Positions 1 through 9,157 of a stretch of 64,000 bases of DNA are shown piece by piece; positions within the stretch are counted from its first letter, which is position 1; the number at the start of each line of letters is the position of its first letter. Below the pieces are notes generated by a model. That model did not search any database. It saw nothing but the letters and a program-made list of their open reading frames with translations, and was not told where the DNA came from. Source of the DNA: Nakamurella deserti (GTDB taxonomy: Bacteria; Actinomycetota; Actinomycetes; Mycobacteriales; Nakamurellaceae); the NCBI RefSeq assembly GCF_003260015.1, contig NZ_QCXS01000002.1:930001-994000 (forward strand), given 5' to 3'. The position numbers were made by a program, and so were the translations under genes.

Positions 1-1
1 C

Positions 2-832
2 ACCGTCGACCTCGACGCTGCCGGGCGCTACGGCGGTGCCGCCGCCCCCCGGGCGCCGCGCACGGTGCCGACCGTTCCGGCCACGCCGGACGTCGTCGCC
101 GAGGACATCGCGTCCGGGTTCTGCGGCGCGGTCACGGTGTGCACCGGGAGCACGGTGACCCTGGAGGACTTCAAGGGCCGTACCCGGACGTTCCCGCTGG
201 ACCCGGCGTCGTTCGCCATCGACGGTGAGGTGGTGACGCTGGTGCGGCCGGCTCCCGCCGCCGCCACCGGCCCGACGATCTCGGCGTCCGGATCGGTCAC
301 CGTCACGGGCCACACCGCCCGCACCGCCCGGGCGGCCCGGATCTGGGTCGAGGGCATCCACGACGCCGCGCTGGTCGAACGGGTGTGGGGTCACGACCTG
401 CGGGTCGAGGGCATCGTCGTGGAGCCGATCGACGGGCTGGACAATCTCGCCGAGCGGCTGGACGAGTTCCGGCCCTCGCACCACCGGCGGGTCGGGGTGC
501 TGTGCGACCACCTCGTCCCCGGGTCCAAGGAGTCGCGGATCGCCGACGCCATCGGCCGCCGTCCGGACGCCGCCGCCGTGCTGATCACCGGCCACCCCTA
601 CATCGACATCTGGCAGGCGGTCCGGCCCGCCGCCGTACGCATCCCCGAATGGCCGGACGTGCCCCGCGGTGAGGACTGGAAGCACGGCGTCTGCGCCCGG
701 CTGGGCATCTCCGACCCGTCGGTGATGTGGGGCCGGGTCAACGGCTCGGTGAAGACCTTCCGCGACGTCCAGACCCCGTTGATCACCGCGGTCGAGCGAC
801 TCATCGACTTCGTCACCGCCGTCCCCGAATGA
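2..832 (+). CDS. DUF3097 family protein (5' end missing)
   Basis: The reading frame is open to the left edge, so the start lies outside the window; 276 residues are visible and the stop is TGA. The sequence resembles the actinobacterial DUF3097 family, a conserved single-copy protein of unknown function. Visible hallmarks are a WVEGIHDAALVE stretch near residue 117, followed by conserved segments VLCDHLVPGSKE and ITGHPYIDIWQ. The WVEGIHDA and DHLVPGSKE segments recall Toprim-like acidic motifs, but that is inference. A 113-bp gap separates it from the NfeD gene, which appears to have its own promoter. Family assignment is fairly secure; function is not known. Confidence 0.8.
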   Translation, partial: TVDLDAAGRYGGAAAPRAPRTVPTVPATPDVVAEDIASGFCGAVTVCTGSTVTLEDFKGRTRTFPLDPASFAIDGEVVTLVRPAPAAATGPTISASGSVTVTGHTARTARAARIWVEGIHDAALVERVWGHDLRVEGIVVEPIDGLDNLAERLDEFRPSHHRRVGVLCDHLVPGSKESRIADAIGRRPDAAAVLITGHPYIDIWQAVRPAAVRIPEWPDVPRGEDWKHGVCARLGISDPSVMWGRVNGSVKTFRDVQTPLITAVERLIDFVTAVPE

Positions 833-933
833 CCGTTCCCTCCGCCTGCTGACCCGCGTTCCCGCTGGTCACGGAGTGGTCTCGGTATCGCCGCGACGGC
901 CCGCGCGGCCACGGACGGGGGTGTGCGCTCTGG

Positions 934-939
934 CAGGAT
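934..939 (+). promoter_or_regulatory. -10-like hexamer for leaderless nfeD
   Basis: CAGGAT lies exactly six bases before the ATG of the NfeD gene and there is no Shine-Dalgarno sequence. This spacing recurs at many starts in the window and fits a leaderless mRNA. Confidence 0.5.
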
Positions 940-945
940 GAGGCC

Positions 946-1374
946 ATGCCCGGTTGGATCTGGCTCAGCGCCGCCGTCATCCTCTCCATCGCCGAGGCCC
1001 TCGGCGGGGAGTTCGTGCTGCTCATGCTGGGCGGCGGCGCGCTCATCACCGCGGGCACGTCGCTGTTCATGCCGGAGATCCTCTGGCTGCAGCTGCTGGT
1101 CTTCGCGATCTCCTCGGTCGCCCTGGTGATGGTGGCCCGGCCGGCCCTGCTCAAGCGCTTCCACACGCAGAACCAGATCAAGAGCGGCGTCGACGCGATC
1201 GTCGGCTCCAAGGCCACCGTGATCGCCACCGTCGACTCGCACGGCGGCCAGGTCAAGATCGGCGGCGAGATCTGGTCCGCCACCGGCGTGGACGGCCACC
1301 GGCCGCTCCCGCCGGGCACACCCGTCACGGTCGTGGAGGTCCGTGGCGCCACCGCGGTCGTCATCTGGGGCTGA
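946..1374 (+). CDS. NfeD-like membrane protein
   Basis: This 142-residue protein has two hydrophobic segments (about residues 4-30 and 40-65) followed by a soluble C-terminal region (about 80-142) that looks like the NfeD OB-fold domain (segment GSKATVIATVDSHGGQVKIGGEIW). Proteins of this class are short NfeD forms that partner SPFH/stomatin proteins in membrane microdomains. The next gene, 50 bp downstream, is exactly such an SPFH protein, which strongly supports the call. It lacks the N-terminal ClpP-like protease domain of long NfeD proteins. The ATG was chosen because a -10-like hexamer sits six bases upstream. Confidence 0.85.
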   Translation: MPGWIWLSAAVILSIAEALGGEFVLLMLGGGALITAGTSLFMPEILWLQLLVFAISSVALVMVARPALLKRFHTQNQIKSGVDAIVGSKATVIATVDSHGGQVKIGGEIWSATGVDGHRPLPPGTPVTVVEVRGATAVVIWG

Positions 1375-1424
1375 CACCCCCGTCGGAGCAGTCCCGTACG
1401 CAGTACGTCTTGGGGGTACGAGCA

Positions 1425-2798
1425 GTGGATCCACTCGCCATCATCGCCATCGTCGTGGCCGTCCTCGCGGTCGTCATCGTCCTGCGCTCGGTCAAGGTGA
1501 TCCCGCAGGCGCAGGCCGCGGTCATCGAACGGCTGGGCCGCTACAACAAGACGAGCTCCGCCGGCCTGGTCTGGCTGATGCCGTTCCTGGACCGCATCCG
1601 CGCCCGCATCGACATGCGTGAGCAGGTCGTGTCGTTCCCGCCGCAGCCGGTCATCACCCAGGACAACCTGACGGTGTCCATCGACACCGTGGTGTACTTC
1701 CAGGTCAACGAGCCGCGGGCGGCGGTGTACGAGATCGCCAACTACATCGTGGCCGTGGAACAGCTGACCACCACCACGCTGCGCAACGTGGTCGGCGGCA
1801 TGACGCTGGAGCAGACGTTGACCTCGCGCGACTCGATCAACGGGCAGCTGCGCGGCGTGCTCGACGAGGCCACCGGCAAGTGGGGCATCCGCGTCGCCCG
1901 GGTCGAGCTCAAGTCCATCGACCCGCCGCCGTCCATCCAGGACTCGATGGAGAAGCAGATGCGCGCCGACCGGGACAAGCGCGCCATCATCCTCACCGCC
2001 GAGGGCCAGCGGACCGCGGCGATCACCACCGCCGAGGGCCAGAAGCAGGCCGCGGTGCTGTCGGCCGAGGGACAGAAGCAGGCGGCCATCCTGTCCGCGG
2101 AGGGCGAGCGGCAGTCGGCGATCCTGCGCGCCGAGGGTGACCGGGCCGCCCGGTACCTGCAGGCCCAGGGCCAGGCCAAGGCCATCGAGAAGGTCTTCAC
2201 CGCGGTCAAGAACGGCAAGCCGACCCCCGAGCTGCTGGCCTATCAGTACCTGCAGACGCTGCCGCAGCTCGCCCAGGGCGACAGCAACAAGGTGTGGATG
2301 ATCCCGAGCGGCTTCGACAAGGCGCTCGAGCAGTTCGCCAAGGCGTTCGGCGACAAGGGCGAGGACGGTGTCTTCCGGTACGAGCCGAGCCCGGTCGAGG
2401 AGAAGACCACCCCCGCGGGCGCCATGGACGACGACGTCAAGGACTGGTTCGAGGGCGACTCGAGCTCCGACCTCGCCGAGATGGACCGGCAGCGGGCCGC
2501 CGAGGCCGCCGAGCAGGCCGCGGAGATGCTCGCCGCCGCCCAGCTCAGCGCCGCATCCCCGATCAGCCTGCCGTCGCTGAGCCACGACTCCCCACGCCCG
2601 GCACCGCAGCTCGCGTCCCGGCCGGAGCGCCGGGACGATCCGCTGTCCGCGCCGGGCCGAGCGCCGCAGGGGCCGCCGCCCGGTGACCAGCAGGGCCCCC
2701 GGCTCGGTCACCAGGCTCCGCCCGGGTACCAGCAGGGACCGCCGCCCGGCTACCCGCAGCAGCCGCCGTACCCGCCGTCCGGTCCCGACCAGCGCTGA
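1425..2798 (+). CDS. SPFH/band-7 (stomatin-like) membrane protein
   Basis: 457 residues. An N-terminal membrane helix (about residues 4-22) is followed by the SPFH domain (about 25-190), with the typical segment AAVIERLGRYNKT and VSFPPQPVITQDNLTVSID. Next comes an Ala/Glu-rich coiled coil of repeated AEGQKQAA-type heptads (about 185-265), and finally a long Pro/Gln/Gly-rich tail (about 385-457) that is unusual for the family and probably disordered. The GTG start is preceded by a GGGGG run about nine bases upstream; a TTG five codons earlier is an alternative. It forms a likely operon with the upstream NfeD gene. Stomatin-NfeD pairs organise membrane microdomains; the exact client here is unknown. 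Confidence 0.88.
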   Translation: MDPLAIIAIVVAVLAVVIVLRSVKVIPQAQAAVIERLGRYNKTSSAGLVWLMPFLDRIRARIDMREQVVSFPPQPVITQDNLTVSIDTVVYFQVNEPRAAVYEIANYIVAVEQLTTTTLRNVVGGMTLEQTLTSRDSINGQLRGVLDEATGKWGIRVARVELKSIDPPPSIQDSMEKQMRADRDKRAIILTAEGQRTAAITTAEGQKQAAVLSAEGQKQAAILSAEGERQSAILRAEGDRAARYLQAQGQAKAIEKVFTAVKNGKPTPELLAYQYLQTLPQLAQGDSNKVWMIPSGFDKALEQFAKAFGDKGEDGVFRYEPSPVEEKTTPAGAMDDDVKDWFEGDSSSDLAEMDRQRAAEAAEQAAEMLAAAQLSAASPISLPSLSHDSPRPAPQLASRPERRDDPLSAPGRAPQGPPPGDQQGPRLGHQAPPGYQQGPPPGYPQQPPYPPSGPDQR

Positions 2799-2805
2799 CC
2801 AGGGC

Positions 2806-2821
2806 CGGTCGATCCCGACCG
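2806..2821 (+). terminator. Weak hairpin after the SPFH gene
   Basis: CGGTCG and CGACCG form a perfect 6-bp stem with the four-base loop ATCC, just after the stop codon. There is no T run, so termination activity is only a possibility. Confidence 0.3.
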
Positions 2822-2853
2822 CCCCGGTGGGAGTTCCGCCCGGACGCCGGGCC

Positions 2854-2859
2854 TAGAGT
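2854..2859 (+). promoter_or_regulatory. -10 element of the peptide-uptake operon
   Basis: TAGAGT lies 30 bases before the binding-protein start, which also has a strong Shine-Dalgarno sequence (AAGGAGAT). No convincing -35 was seen. Confidence 0.45.
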
Positions 2860-2889
2860 GTTGCCACGTCGTCCACCGAAGGAGATCCG

Positions 2890-4491
2890 ATGAGGGGCAA
2901 GCGATTCGCGGCGTTGACGGTCGGGCTGCTGGTGGCGACGCTGGCCGCGTGCTCCGCCGGCTCCACCACCACACCGGGGACGTCGGGTCAGACCGCGGGA
3001 CCGTCGACCACCGCGGCGCCCGGGTCGTCGACCGGTACCGGCCCCACGGGCTCCGATCCCACCGGCTCCGCGTCACCGGCCCCGGCCGGTGACGGCGCGC
3101 TGGCCATCGGCTTCGTCCTCGAGCCGACCAGCCTGGACTTCACCCAGACCGACGGCGCCCCCATCACCCAGGCGCTGCTGCTCAACGTCTACGAGACACT
3201 GGTCAAGACCGACCAGAACGGCGACATCGTGCCGCTGCTGGCGGAGAGCTACGACGTCTCCGACGACGGGCTGACGTACACCTTCCAGCTGCGCGACGGG
3301 GTGACGTTCTCCAACGGCACCCCGTTCACCGCCGAGGACGCGGTGTTCTCCATCGAGCGGGTCAAGACCGACTGGAAGCCGTCGGTCAAGGCCGGGATGG
3401 ACGTGGTGGCCAGCGCCACCGCGACCTCGCCGACCGAACTGACCGTGGTGCTGAGTCAGCCGTCCCGATCGTGGTTGTTCGACATGACCACCCGGATCGG
3501 CGCGATGTTCTCCCGCACCGGCGTGGACGATCTGGCGAACACGCCGATCGGCACCGGCCCGTACACCCTGCAGGCATGGAACAAGGGCGACTCCATCGTC
3601 ATGGAGCGCAACACCGCCTACTGGGGCACCCCGCCGCCCACCAAGACGGTGACCCTGAAGTACTTCGCCGACCCCAACGCCATGAACAACGCGCTGCTCA
3701 CCGGCGGCATCCAGGTCGTGTCCACCGTGCAGACCCCCGAGGCCCTGGGCCAGTTCGCCGACACGTCGAAGTACCAGGTCATCGACGGCAGCAGCACCGG
3801 CGAGGTGCTGCTCTCCATGAACAACCGCACCGGGCCGCTGTCCGACCTCCGGGTGCGGCAGGCGATCTCCTACGCGCTGGACCGCGAGACGATCCTGGAC
3901 GCCGCCTGGAGCGGCTACGGCACGCTCATCGGCACCCACGAGGCACCGACCGACCCGTGGTTCACCGACGTGGACACGTACCCCTACGACCCGCAGAAGG
4001 CCCGCGACCTGCTGGCCGAGGCCGGCCAGAGCGACCTGACGCTGCGGCTCACGCTGCCGCCGGTCGGGTACGCCGCCGCCGCCGCGCCGATCGTCATCTC
4101 CCAGCTCGCCGAGGTCGGCATCACCGTCCAGGACAGCGACGTCGACTTCGCCACCTGGATCAGCAACGTCTTCACCAACCACGACTTCGACCTGACGATC
4201 ATCAACCACGTGGAGCCGCGGGACGCCCCGACGCTGTTCGGCAACCCCGACTACTACATCGGCTACGACAACGCCACGGTCCGCGACCTGTTCACCAAGG
4301 CCGACGGCGAGCTGACCGACGAGGCCGCGAACACCGACTACCAGCAGGCGCTGGACCAGATCGCCGCCGACGCCCCCGTGGTGTGGCTGTGGTCGTTCCC
4401 GAACCTGATCGTCGCCGACGCGGACGTGCAGGGCATCGTGCAGAACCAGATCAGCGCCGCCTTCGAGCTCGCCACCATCTCGCAGGGCTGA
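2890..4491 (+). CDS. ABC transporter peptide-binding lipoprotein (family 5)
   Basis: 533 residues. A lipoprotein signal peptide ends in the lipobox LAAC with Cys21 as the lipidation site, followed by a Ser/Thr/Pro/Gly linker (about 22-62). The rest is the class C (SBP_bac_5) fold, with the family signature region PLLAESYDVSDDGLTYTF and SNGTPFTAEDAVFSIERV, and the conserved PIGTGPYTLQAW. It should capture oligopeptides, dipeptides or a similar solute outside the cell membrane and deliver it to the two permeases that follow. A strong ribosome-binding site (AAGGAGAT) precedes the ATG. The stop overlaps the next start by one base. Substrate is not decided by the sequence, but two downstream peptidases point to peptides. 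Confidence 0.93.
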   Translation: MRGKRFAALTVGLLVATLAACSAGSTTTPGTSGQTAGPSTTAAPGSSTGTGPTGSDPTGSASPAPAGDGALAIGFVLEPTSLDFTQTDGAPITQALLLNVYETLVKTDQNGDIVPLLAESYDVSDDGLTYTFQLRDGVTFSNGTPFTAEDAVFSIERVKTDWKPSVKAGMDVVASATATSPTELTVVLSQPSRSWLFDMTTRIGAMFSRTGVDDLANTPIGTGPYTLQAWNKGDSIVMERNTAYWGTPPPTKTVTLKYFADPNAMNNALLTGGIQVVSTVQTPEALGQFADTSKYQVIDGSSTGEVLLSMNNRTGPLSDLRVRQAISYALDRETILDAAWSGYGTLIGTHEAPTDPWFTDVDTYPYDPQKARDLLAEAGQSDLTLRLTLPPVGYAAAAAPIVISQLAEVGITVQDSDVDFATWISNVFTNHDFDLTIINHVEPRDAPTLFGNPDYYIGYDNATVRDLFTKADGELTDEAANTDYQQALDQIAADAPVVWLWSFPNLIVADADVQGIVQNQISAAFELATISQG

Positions 4492-5441
4492 TGGTCTGGT
4501 CCCTGCTCCGACGGGCGCTGATCTTCGTCGCCAGCGTCCTCGTGGCGTCGCTGCTGGTGTTCTGGGTGCTCGACAACGGCTGTGAACCGGCGCGCAACGC
4601 GCTGGGGGTCAGCGGCACCCCGGAGTCCGTGGCCGCGCTGTGCAGCGACATGGGACTGGACCGCCCGCTGGTGGTGCAGTACGTCGACTGGCTCGGCGGT
4701 GCCGTCCGCGGCGATTTCGGCGTGTCCTACGTCAGCAACGCCCCCATCGGACCCACGCTGTTCGACCAGCTCACGGTCACCCTGTGGCTGGTCGCCGGCA
4801 GCATGGTGGTGGCGCTGCTGATCGCGGTGCCGCTGGGCATGCTGTCCGCGCTGCGCAACGGCCGGCCGCTGGGCTACCTGTTGTCCGGCATCTCGCAGAT
4901 CGGGGTGGCGGTACCGGCCTTCCTGGCCGCGATCCTGCTGGTGCTGGTGTTCGCGGTCCGGCTCGGCTGGCTGCCCGCCAACGGCTACGTCGTGCCGGCC
5001 GCCGACCCGGTCGACTTCCTGCGCCACATGGTGCTGCCGTGGATCTCGCTGGGTGTGGTGCAGGGGGCGGTGCTCGCCCGCTACGTCCGCAGCGCCGTGC
5101 TCGACGAACTCGGGCAGGACTACCTGCGCACCGCCCGGTCGAAGGGTCTGACCCCGTTCCGGGCGCTGCGCCGGCACGGGCTGCGCAACGCCTCCATCCC
5201 GGTGCTCACTGTCGTCGGGGTCAACCTGGTGACGGTGCTGGTCGGGGCGGTCATCATCGAGCGGATCTTCACCGTCCCCGGCATCGGCAAGGGCCTCGCC
5301 GACGCCGCCGAACGCCGTGACCTGCTCACCGTGCAGGCCATCGTGGTGACGCTGGTGCTGGTCGCGCTGCTGATCTCGTTCCTGGTCGACGTCGCCTACG
5401 CCCTCATCGACCCGCGGCTGCGGACCCGGGCCGGCGCATGA
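4491..5441 (+). CDS. ABC transporter permease, DppB/OppB type
   Basis: 316 residues with about six membrane helices and the N-terminal helix typical of the OppB branch. The cytoplasmic EAA loop that docks the ATPase is visible near residues 205-230 (DYLRTARSKGLTPFRALRRH). The start ATG shares its A with the stop of the binding-protein gene, and the stop overlaps the next gene in an ATGA, so translation is probably coupled. Forms the transmembrane pathway with the following permease. Confidence 0.93.
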   Translation: MVWSLLRRALIFVASVLVASLLVFWVLDNGCEPARNALGVSGTPESVAALCSDMGLDRPLVVQYVDWLGGAVRGDFGVSYVSNAPIGPTLFDQLTVTLWLVAGSMVVALLIAVPLGMLSALRNGRPLGYLLSGISQIGVAVPAFLAAILLVLVFAVRLGWLPANGYVVPAADPVDFLRHMVLPWISLGVVQGAVLARYVRSAVLDELGQDYLRTARSKGLTPFRALRRHGLRNASIPVLTVVGVNLVTVLVGAVIIERIFTVPGIGKGLADAAERRDLLTVQAIVVTLVLVALLISFLVDVAYALIDPRLRTRAGA

Positions 5442-6295
5442 CCGCGCCCGCACCGGTGGTCACCCCGGGCCCGGCGCGCCGCCGGTTCGGCCCGCTGATC
5501 GTGGTCGGCGCGGTACTCGTCGCGGCCATCGCGATCGCCGCGGTGGTGTCGTTCTTCTGGACGCCGTTCGACCTGCTGAACCTCGACTACCGCAACCGCA
5601 GCGCGGGCCCCGGGGTCAACGGCCACTGGCTGGGCACCGATCTGCGCGGCCGGGACATCGCCACCCGGCTGATGGTCGGTGCCCGGACGACGCTGTACGT
5701 CGGCATCGTCGCGGTCGGCATCGCCGCGGTCGTCGGCACCCCCATCGGCATCCTCGCCGGCATGGTCCGGCCCGGGGTGTCGGAGTTCGTGATGCGCGCC
5801 AACGACATCCTGCTGGCCTTCCCGGCGCTGCTGGTGGCGATCATCCTGGCCGCGAAGTACGGCGGATCCGTCACCACCGCGATGGTGGCCATCGGCGTGG
5901 CGTCCATCCCCGGTTTCGTGCGGGTCATCCGGGCGGGGACGATGCAGGTGATGAGCACCGACTACGTGCGTGCCGCCCGGGTCGCCGGACGCAGCGGACC
6001 GGCCATCGCCGTCCGGCACGTGCTGCCCAACGTCGGCGGCCTGATCATCGTGCAGGCGTCCTCGGCCTACGCGATCGCCGTCCTCGCCGAGGCCGGCCTG
6101 TCGTTCCTGGGGCTCGGGGCGCCGGCCAGCGTGCCGTCGTGGGGGCGGATGCTGTCGGAGGCGCAGTCCCAGCTGACGACCGCGCCGCTCACCGCGGTGT
6201 GGCCGGGCCTGGCCATCGCCCTGGCGGTACTGGGGTTCAACCTGCTCGGGGACGGCCTGCGGGACCGGCTCGACCCGCGGCTGCTGGGCCGCTGA
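5438..6295 (+). CDS. ABC transporter permease, DppC/OppC type
   Basis: 285 residues. A short cytoplasmic N-terminus and first helix (about 17-40) are followed by a periplasmic-side loop with the conserved HWLGTDLRGRDIATRLMVGAR pattern of OppC proteins, then five more helices. The EAA loop is DYVRAARVAGRSGPAIAVRH, near residues 172-191. The start overlaps the upstream permease (ATGA) and the stop overlaps the ATPase gene by one base. Second half of the permease heterodimer. Confidence 0.93.
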   Translation: MTAPAPVVTPGPARRRFGPLIVVGAVLVAAIAIAAVVSFFWTPFDLLNLDYRNRSAGPGVNGHWLGTDLRGRDIATRLMVGARTTLYVGIVAVGIAAVVGTPIGILAGMVRPGVSEFVMRANDILLAFPALLVAIILAAKYGGSVTTAMVAIGVASIPGFVRVIRAGTMQVMSTDYVRAARVAGRSGPAIAVRHVLPNVGGLIIVQASSAYAIAVLAEAGLSFLGLGAPASVPSWGRMLSEAQSQLTTAPLTAVWPGLAIALAVLGFNLLGDGLRDRLDPRLLGR

Positions 6296-7074
6296 TGGGC
6301 ACCCTGCTGAGCGTCTCCCGGCTCACCGTGACCGCCGGGATCGAACTGGTCCACGGCGTCGACCTGGAGCTGGCCGCCGGTGAGCGCGTCGGCATCATCG
6401 GCGCGTCCGGCTCGGGCAAGACGCTGACCTGCCTGGCCGTCGCCGGGTTGCTGCCGCCGGAACTGCGGGTCGCGGGCTCCATCCGGCTGGACGGCGTCGA
6501 CCACGACCTCGTCGACGCCGGCGAGCGGCGGCTCGCGAAGCTCCGCGGCAGCCGGGTGGGAATGGTCTTCCAGGAGCCGATGACCGCGCTGAACCCCACG
6601 ATGCGCATCGGCCGTCAGGTCGCCGAGGTGATGCGGCTGCACACCCCGGTCGGCCGCCGGGAAGCCGCCGCGGCGACGCTCACGCTGCTGGACGCCACCG
6701 GGCTGCCCGACCCCGCCCGGATCGCGCGCAGCTACCCCCACCAGCTGTCCGGCGGTCAGCGGCAGCGCATCATGCTGGCGATCGCGCTGGCGAACTCGCC
6801 GGACCTGCTGATCTGCGACGAACCGACCACCGCGCTGGACGTCACCGTCCAGGCCACCGTGCTGGCGCTGATCGACCGCCGGGTCCGCGAGGAGAACGCC
6901 GCCCTGCTGTTCATCTCGCACAACCTGGCCGTCGTCGCCGAGGTCTGCGACCGGGTGCTGGTGATGTTCGAGGGGCGGATCGTGGAGGCGGGCACCGTCG
7001 AACAGGTGCTCACCGACCCGCAGCACCCGCACACCCGGTCCCTGCTGGCCGACGCCGAACTGAGCGCGACGTGA
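6295..7074 (+). CDS. ABC transporter ATPase, DppD-like (short)
   Basis: 259 residues. Walker A is GASGSGKT (36-43), the ABC signature LSGGQRQR lies near 151-158, and Walker B LLICDEPTTALD follows near 170. The switch histidine is in the ISHNLAVVAE segment. It ends soon after the HPHTRSLL segment and so lacks the C-terminal Cys-rich extension of many DppD/OppD proteins, making it about 60-70 residues shorter than usual. The start overlaps the permease stop and the stop overlaps the next ATPase start (GTGA). With the next gene it powers import. Confidence 0.92.
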   Translation: MGTLLSVSRLTVTAGIELVHGVDLELAAGERVGIIGASGSGKTLTCLAVAGLLPPELRVAGSIRLDGVDHDLVDAGERRLAKLRGSRVGMVFQEPMTALNPTMRIGRQVAEVMRLHTPVGRREAAAATLTLLDATGLPDPARIARSYPHQLSGGQRQRIMLAIALANSPDLLICDEPTTALDVTVQATVLALIDRRVREENAALLFISHNLAVVAEVCDRVLVMFEGRIVEAGTVEQVLTDPQHPHTRSLLADAELSAT

Positions 7075-7907
7075 GCAGCCCGGTCGTGCCGGCTCCTGGG
7101 GACGCGGTGGTGCTCGACGACGTCAGCCGGGTGTTCCGCCGTCGGGCGGCGCCGTTCCGGGCACCGTCGGAGACCCGGGCGCTGGATCACGTCTCGTTGA
7201 CCGTCCCGCGGCGGTCGAGGTTCGGCATCGTCGGCGAGAGCGGCTCCGGCAAGACCACCCTGGTGCGGCTCGTCGCCGCCCTCGACCGGCCCACCGACGG
7301 CACCGTGACCGTCGACGGCACCGACATCACCGCGCTGCCGGAGAGCGGGCTGCGGCCGCTGCGGCGCCGGCTGCAGCTGGTGTTCCAGGACCCGATGGGC
7401 TCCCTGGACCCGCGGATGCGGATCGGCGACATCGTCGCCGAGCCGCTGCACGCCCAGGGTGCGTCCGGTGTCGACGGCCGTGTCCGGGAGGTCCTCGCCG
7501 AGGTCGGACTCGACGACGGGGTGCTGCGGCGCTATCCCCACCAGTTCTCCGGGGGCCAACGGCAGCGGATCTCCATCGCCCGGGCCATCGCTCCGCGGCC
7601 CAGCATCCTGCTGGCCGACGAGGCGGTGTCGGCGCTGGACGTGTCCAGCCGTGGCCAGGTCCTGGAGTTGCTGGACCGGCTCGCCGCCACCGAGGACTTC
7701 ACGCTGATCTTCGTCTCGCACGACCTGTCGGTGATCCGGCGGGTCTGCGACCGGGTCGCCGTGCTCCGGCAGGGGCAGGTGGTCGAGACCGGGACGACCG
7801 CGCAGGTCTACGCCGACCCGCAGCATCCGTACACCCGCGAGCTGCTGGCGGCGGTGCCGACCCTGGACCGCGGGCTGGCGGCGGCCCGGCGGCGGCACCA
7901 GCCGTGA
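7071..7907 (+). CDS. ABC transporter ATPase, DppF-like
   Basis: 278 residues. It begins with the conserved VLDDVSRVFRRR-type strand, with Walker A GESGSGKT near 54-61, signature FSGGQRQR near 158, and Walker B ILLADEAVSALD with the switch histidine in FVSHDLSVIRR. It carries the family segment HPYTRELLAAVP near the end. The GTG start overlaps the preceding stop. It forms the ATPase pair with the DppD-like subunit. Confidence 0.92.
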   Translation: MSSPVVPAPGDAVVLDDVSRVFRRRAAPFRAPSETRALDHVSLTVPRRSRFGIVGESGSGKTTLVRLVAALDRPTDGTVTVDGTDITALPESGLRPLRRRLQLVFQDPMGSLDPRMRIGDIVAEPLHAQGASGVDGRVREVLAEVGLDDGVLRRYPHQFSGGQRQRISIARAIAPRPSILLADEAVSALDVSSRGQVLELLDRLAATEDFTLIFVSHDLSVIRRVCDRVAVLRQGQVVETGTTAQVYADPQHPYTRELLAAVPTLDRGLAAARRRHQP

Positions 7908-7926
7908 GCGCCCCACGGTCGTCGGG

Positions 7927-7932
7927 CAGGAT
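7927..7932 (+). promoter_or_regulatory. -10-like hexamer before the M20 peptidase
   Basis: CAGGAT lies seven bases before the ATG of the M20 peptidase. It suggests an internal leaderless promoter within the operon and supports choosing this ATG over the overlapping GTG at 7904. Confidence 0.4.
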
Positions 7933-7939
7933 CGCAGGC

Positions 7940-9157
7940 ATGACCGCCGTGGACACCGCCGTGCTGGACCATCTCGACACCGACGCCGTCGTCGCGCTCA
8001 CCCAGCAGCTGGTGCGCATCCGGTCGGTCAACGACCACGGTGCCACCGTGGTCGAGGCGCCGGTGGCCGACGTCGTCGCCGACCTGATGCGCGGCTTCGG
8101 CTGGCCGGTGACGGTGACCGAGGTGGCGCCGGGGCGGCCCAACGTGGTCGCCGTCGTCCAGGGGTCCGCACCCGGCCGGACGCTGATGTTCGAGGGCCAC
8201 AGCGACGTCGTCACCCCGGGCGACGACACGGACTGGACGTTCGACCCGTTCGCCGGTGACATCGTCGACGGCCGGCTGCGCGGCCGGGGCGCGGCGGACA
8301 TGAAGTCGGGGGTGGCGGCGATGATCCACGCCGCGCGGGCCGTCGAGCTGGCCGGGTTCACCGGCCGCCTCGTCGTCGGGGTGCTGGCCGACGAGGAGGG
8401 CATGATGCGCGGCGCCAAGCACTTCGCCGCCTCCCCGGCCGCGTACGGCGTGGACGGACCGATCGACGGGGTCATCGTCTGCGAACCCGAGGGCGGCGAG
8501 ATCTGCCCGGTCACCAAGGGTGCGGTCCGCCTGCGCGTGGACATCCACGGCCGGATGGCCCACGGCGCCATGCCGCAGATGGGCCGCAACCCGGTGCCGG
8601 TGGTCGCCCGGCTCATCCTGGGGCTGGCCGAACTGGAACAGCAGCTCGGTGAGCGGTACCCGGCGCATCCCGACCTCGGGCCGTTCTACCTGACCCCGAC
8701 CGTGCTCGCGGCCGGCAGCGCCGAGCAGGTCAACGTCATCCCGGCGCTGGCCTCGGTGTACCTGGACCTGCGCACCCTGCCCGGAATGGAGCACGAGGGC
8801 CTCGTCCAGGTCATCGGGTTGCTCGCCGACCAGGTCGCCGACGAGTCCGGGGTCACCGCGCGGGTCACCGTCATCGACGACCGCCCGCCGGTCGACACCG
8901 ACCGGGACGCCCCCGTGGTGCAGGCCCTGGTCACCGCGCACGCGGCGGTCGGGGAGTCGCCCGTCGTCTTCGGCGGCGTGCCCGGCAGCACCGACGGCAC
9001 CATCCTCACCCGGGACGCGGGCCTGGAGACCGTCGTCTACGGCCCCGGTGGCAAGTGGATCGCCCACCAGGCCGACGAGTACGCCGACGTGAGCGACATC
9101 CTCCGCTGCGCCCGCGTGTTCGCCGTCGCCGCGGCGGGATTCCTGGCGGCACCGTGA
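7940..9157 (+). CDS. M20 family metallopeptidase (ArgE/DapE-like)
   Basis: 405 residues from the chosen ATG; a GTG 12 codons upstream overlaps the ATPase stop and is the alternative. Zinc-ligand motifs of the M20 fold are visible: GHSDVV near residue 86, RGRGAADMKSG with the bridging Asp, and the catalytic ADEEG. The dimerisation (lid) domain lies between. M20 enzymes hydrolyse N-acyl amino acids or short peptides in the cytoplasm. Its position after a peptide-type ABC importer and before a P1 peptidase suggests that it degrades imported material. The exact substrate is unknown. Confidence 0.88.
   Translation: MTAVDTAVLDHLDTDAVVALTQQLVRIRSVNDHGATVVEAPVADVVADLMRGFGWPVTVTEVAPGRPNVVAVVQGSAPGRTLMFEGHSDVVTPGDDTDWTFDPFAGDIVDGRLRGRGAADMKSGVAAMIHAARAVELAGFTGRLVVGVLADEEGMMRGAKHFAASPAAYGVDGPIDGVIVCEPEGGEICPVTKGAVRLRVDIHGRMAHGAMPQMGRNPVPVVARLILGLAELEQQLGERYPAHPDLGPFYLTPTVLAAGSAEQVNVIPALASVYLDLRTLPGMEHEGLVQVIGLLADQVADESGVTARVTVIDDRPPVDTDRDAPVVQALVTAHAAVGESPVVFGGVPGSTDGTILTRDAGLETVVYGPGGKWIAHQADEYADVSDILRCARVFAVAAAGFLAAP

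Noticed and set aside
813-2711. A long open frame on the minus strand opposite the NfeD and SPFH genes.
   Set aside because: It is a by-product of high GC content; it lacks family resemblance and its opposite frame has clear domains.
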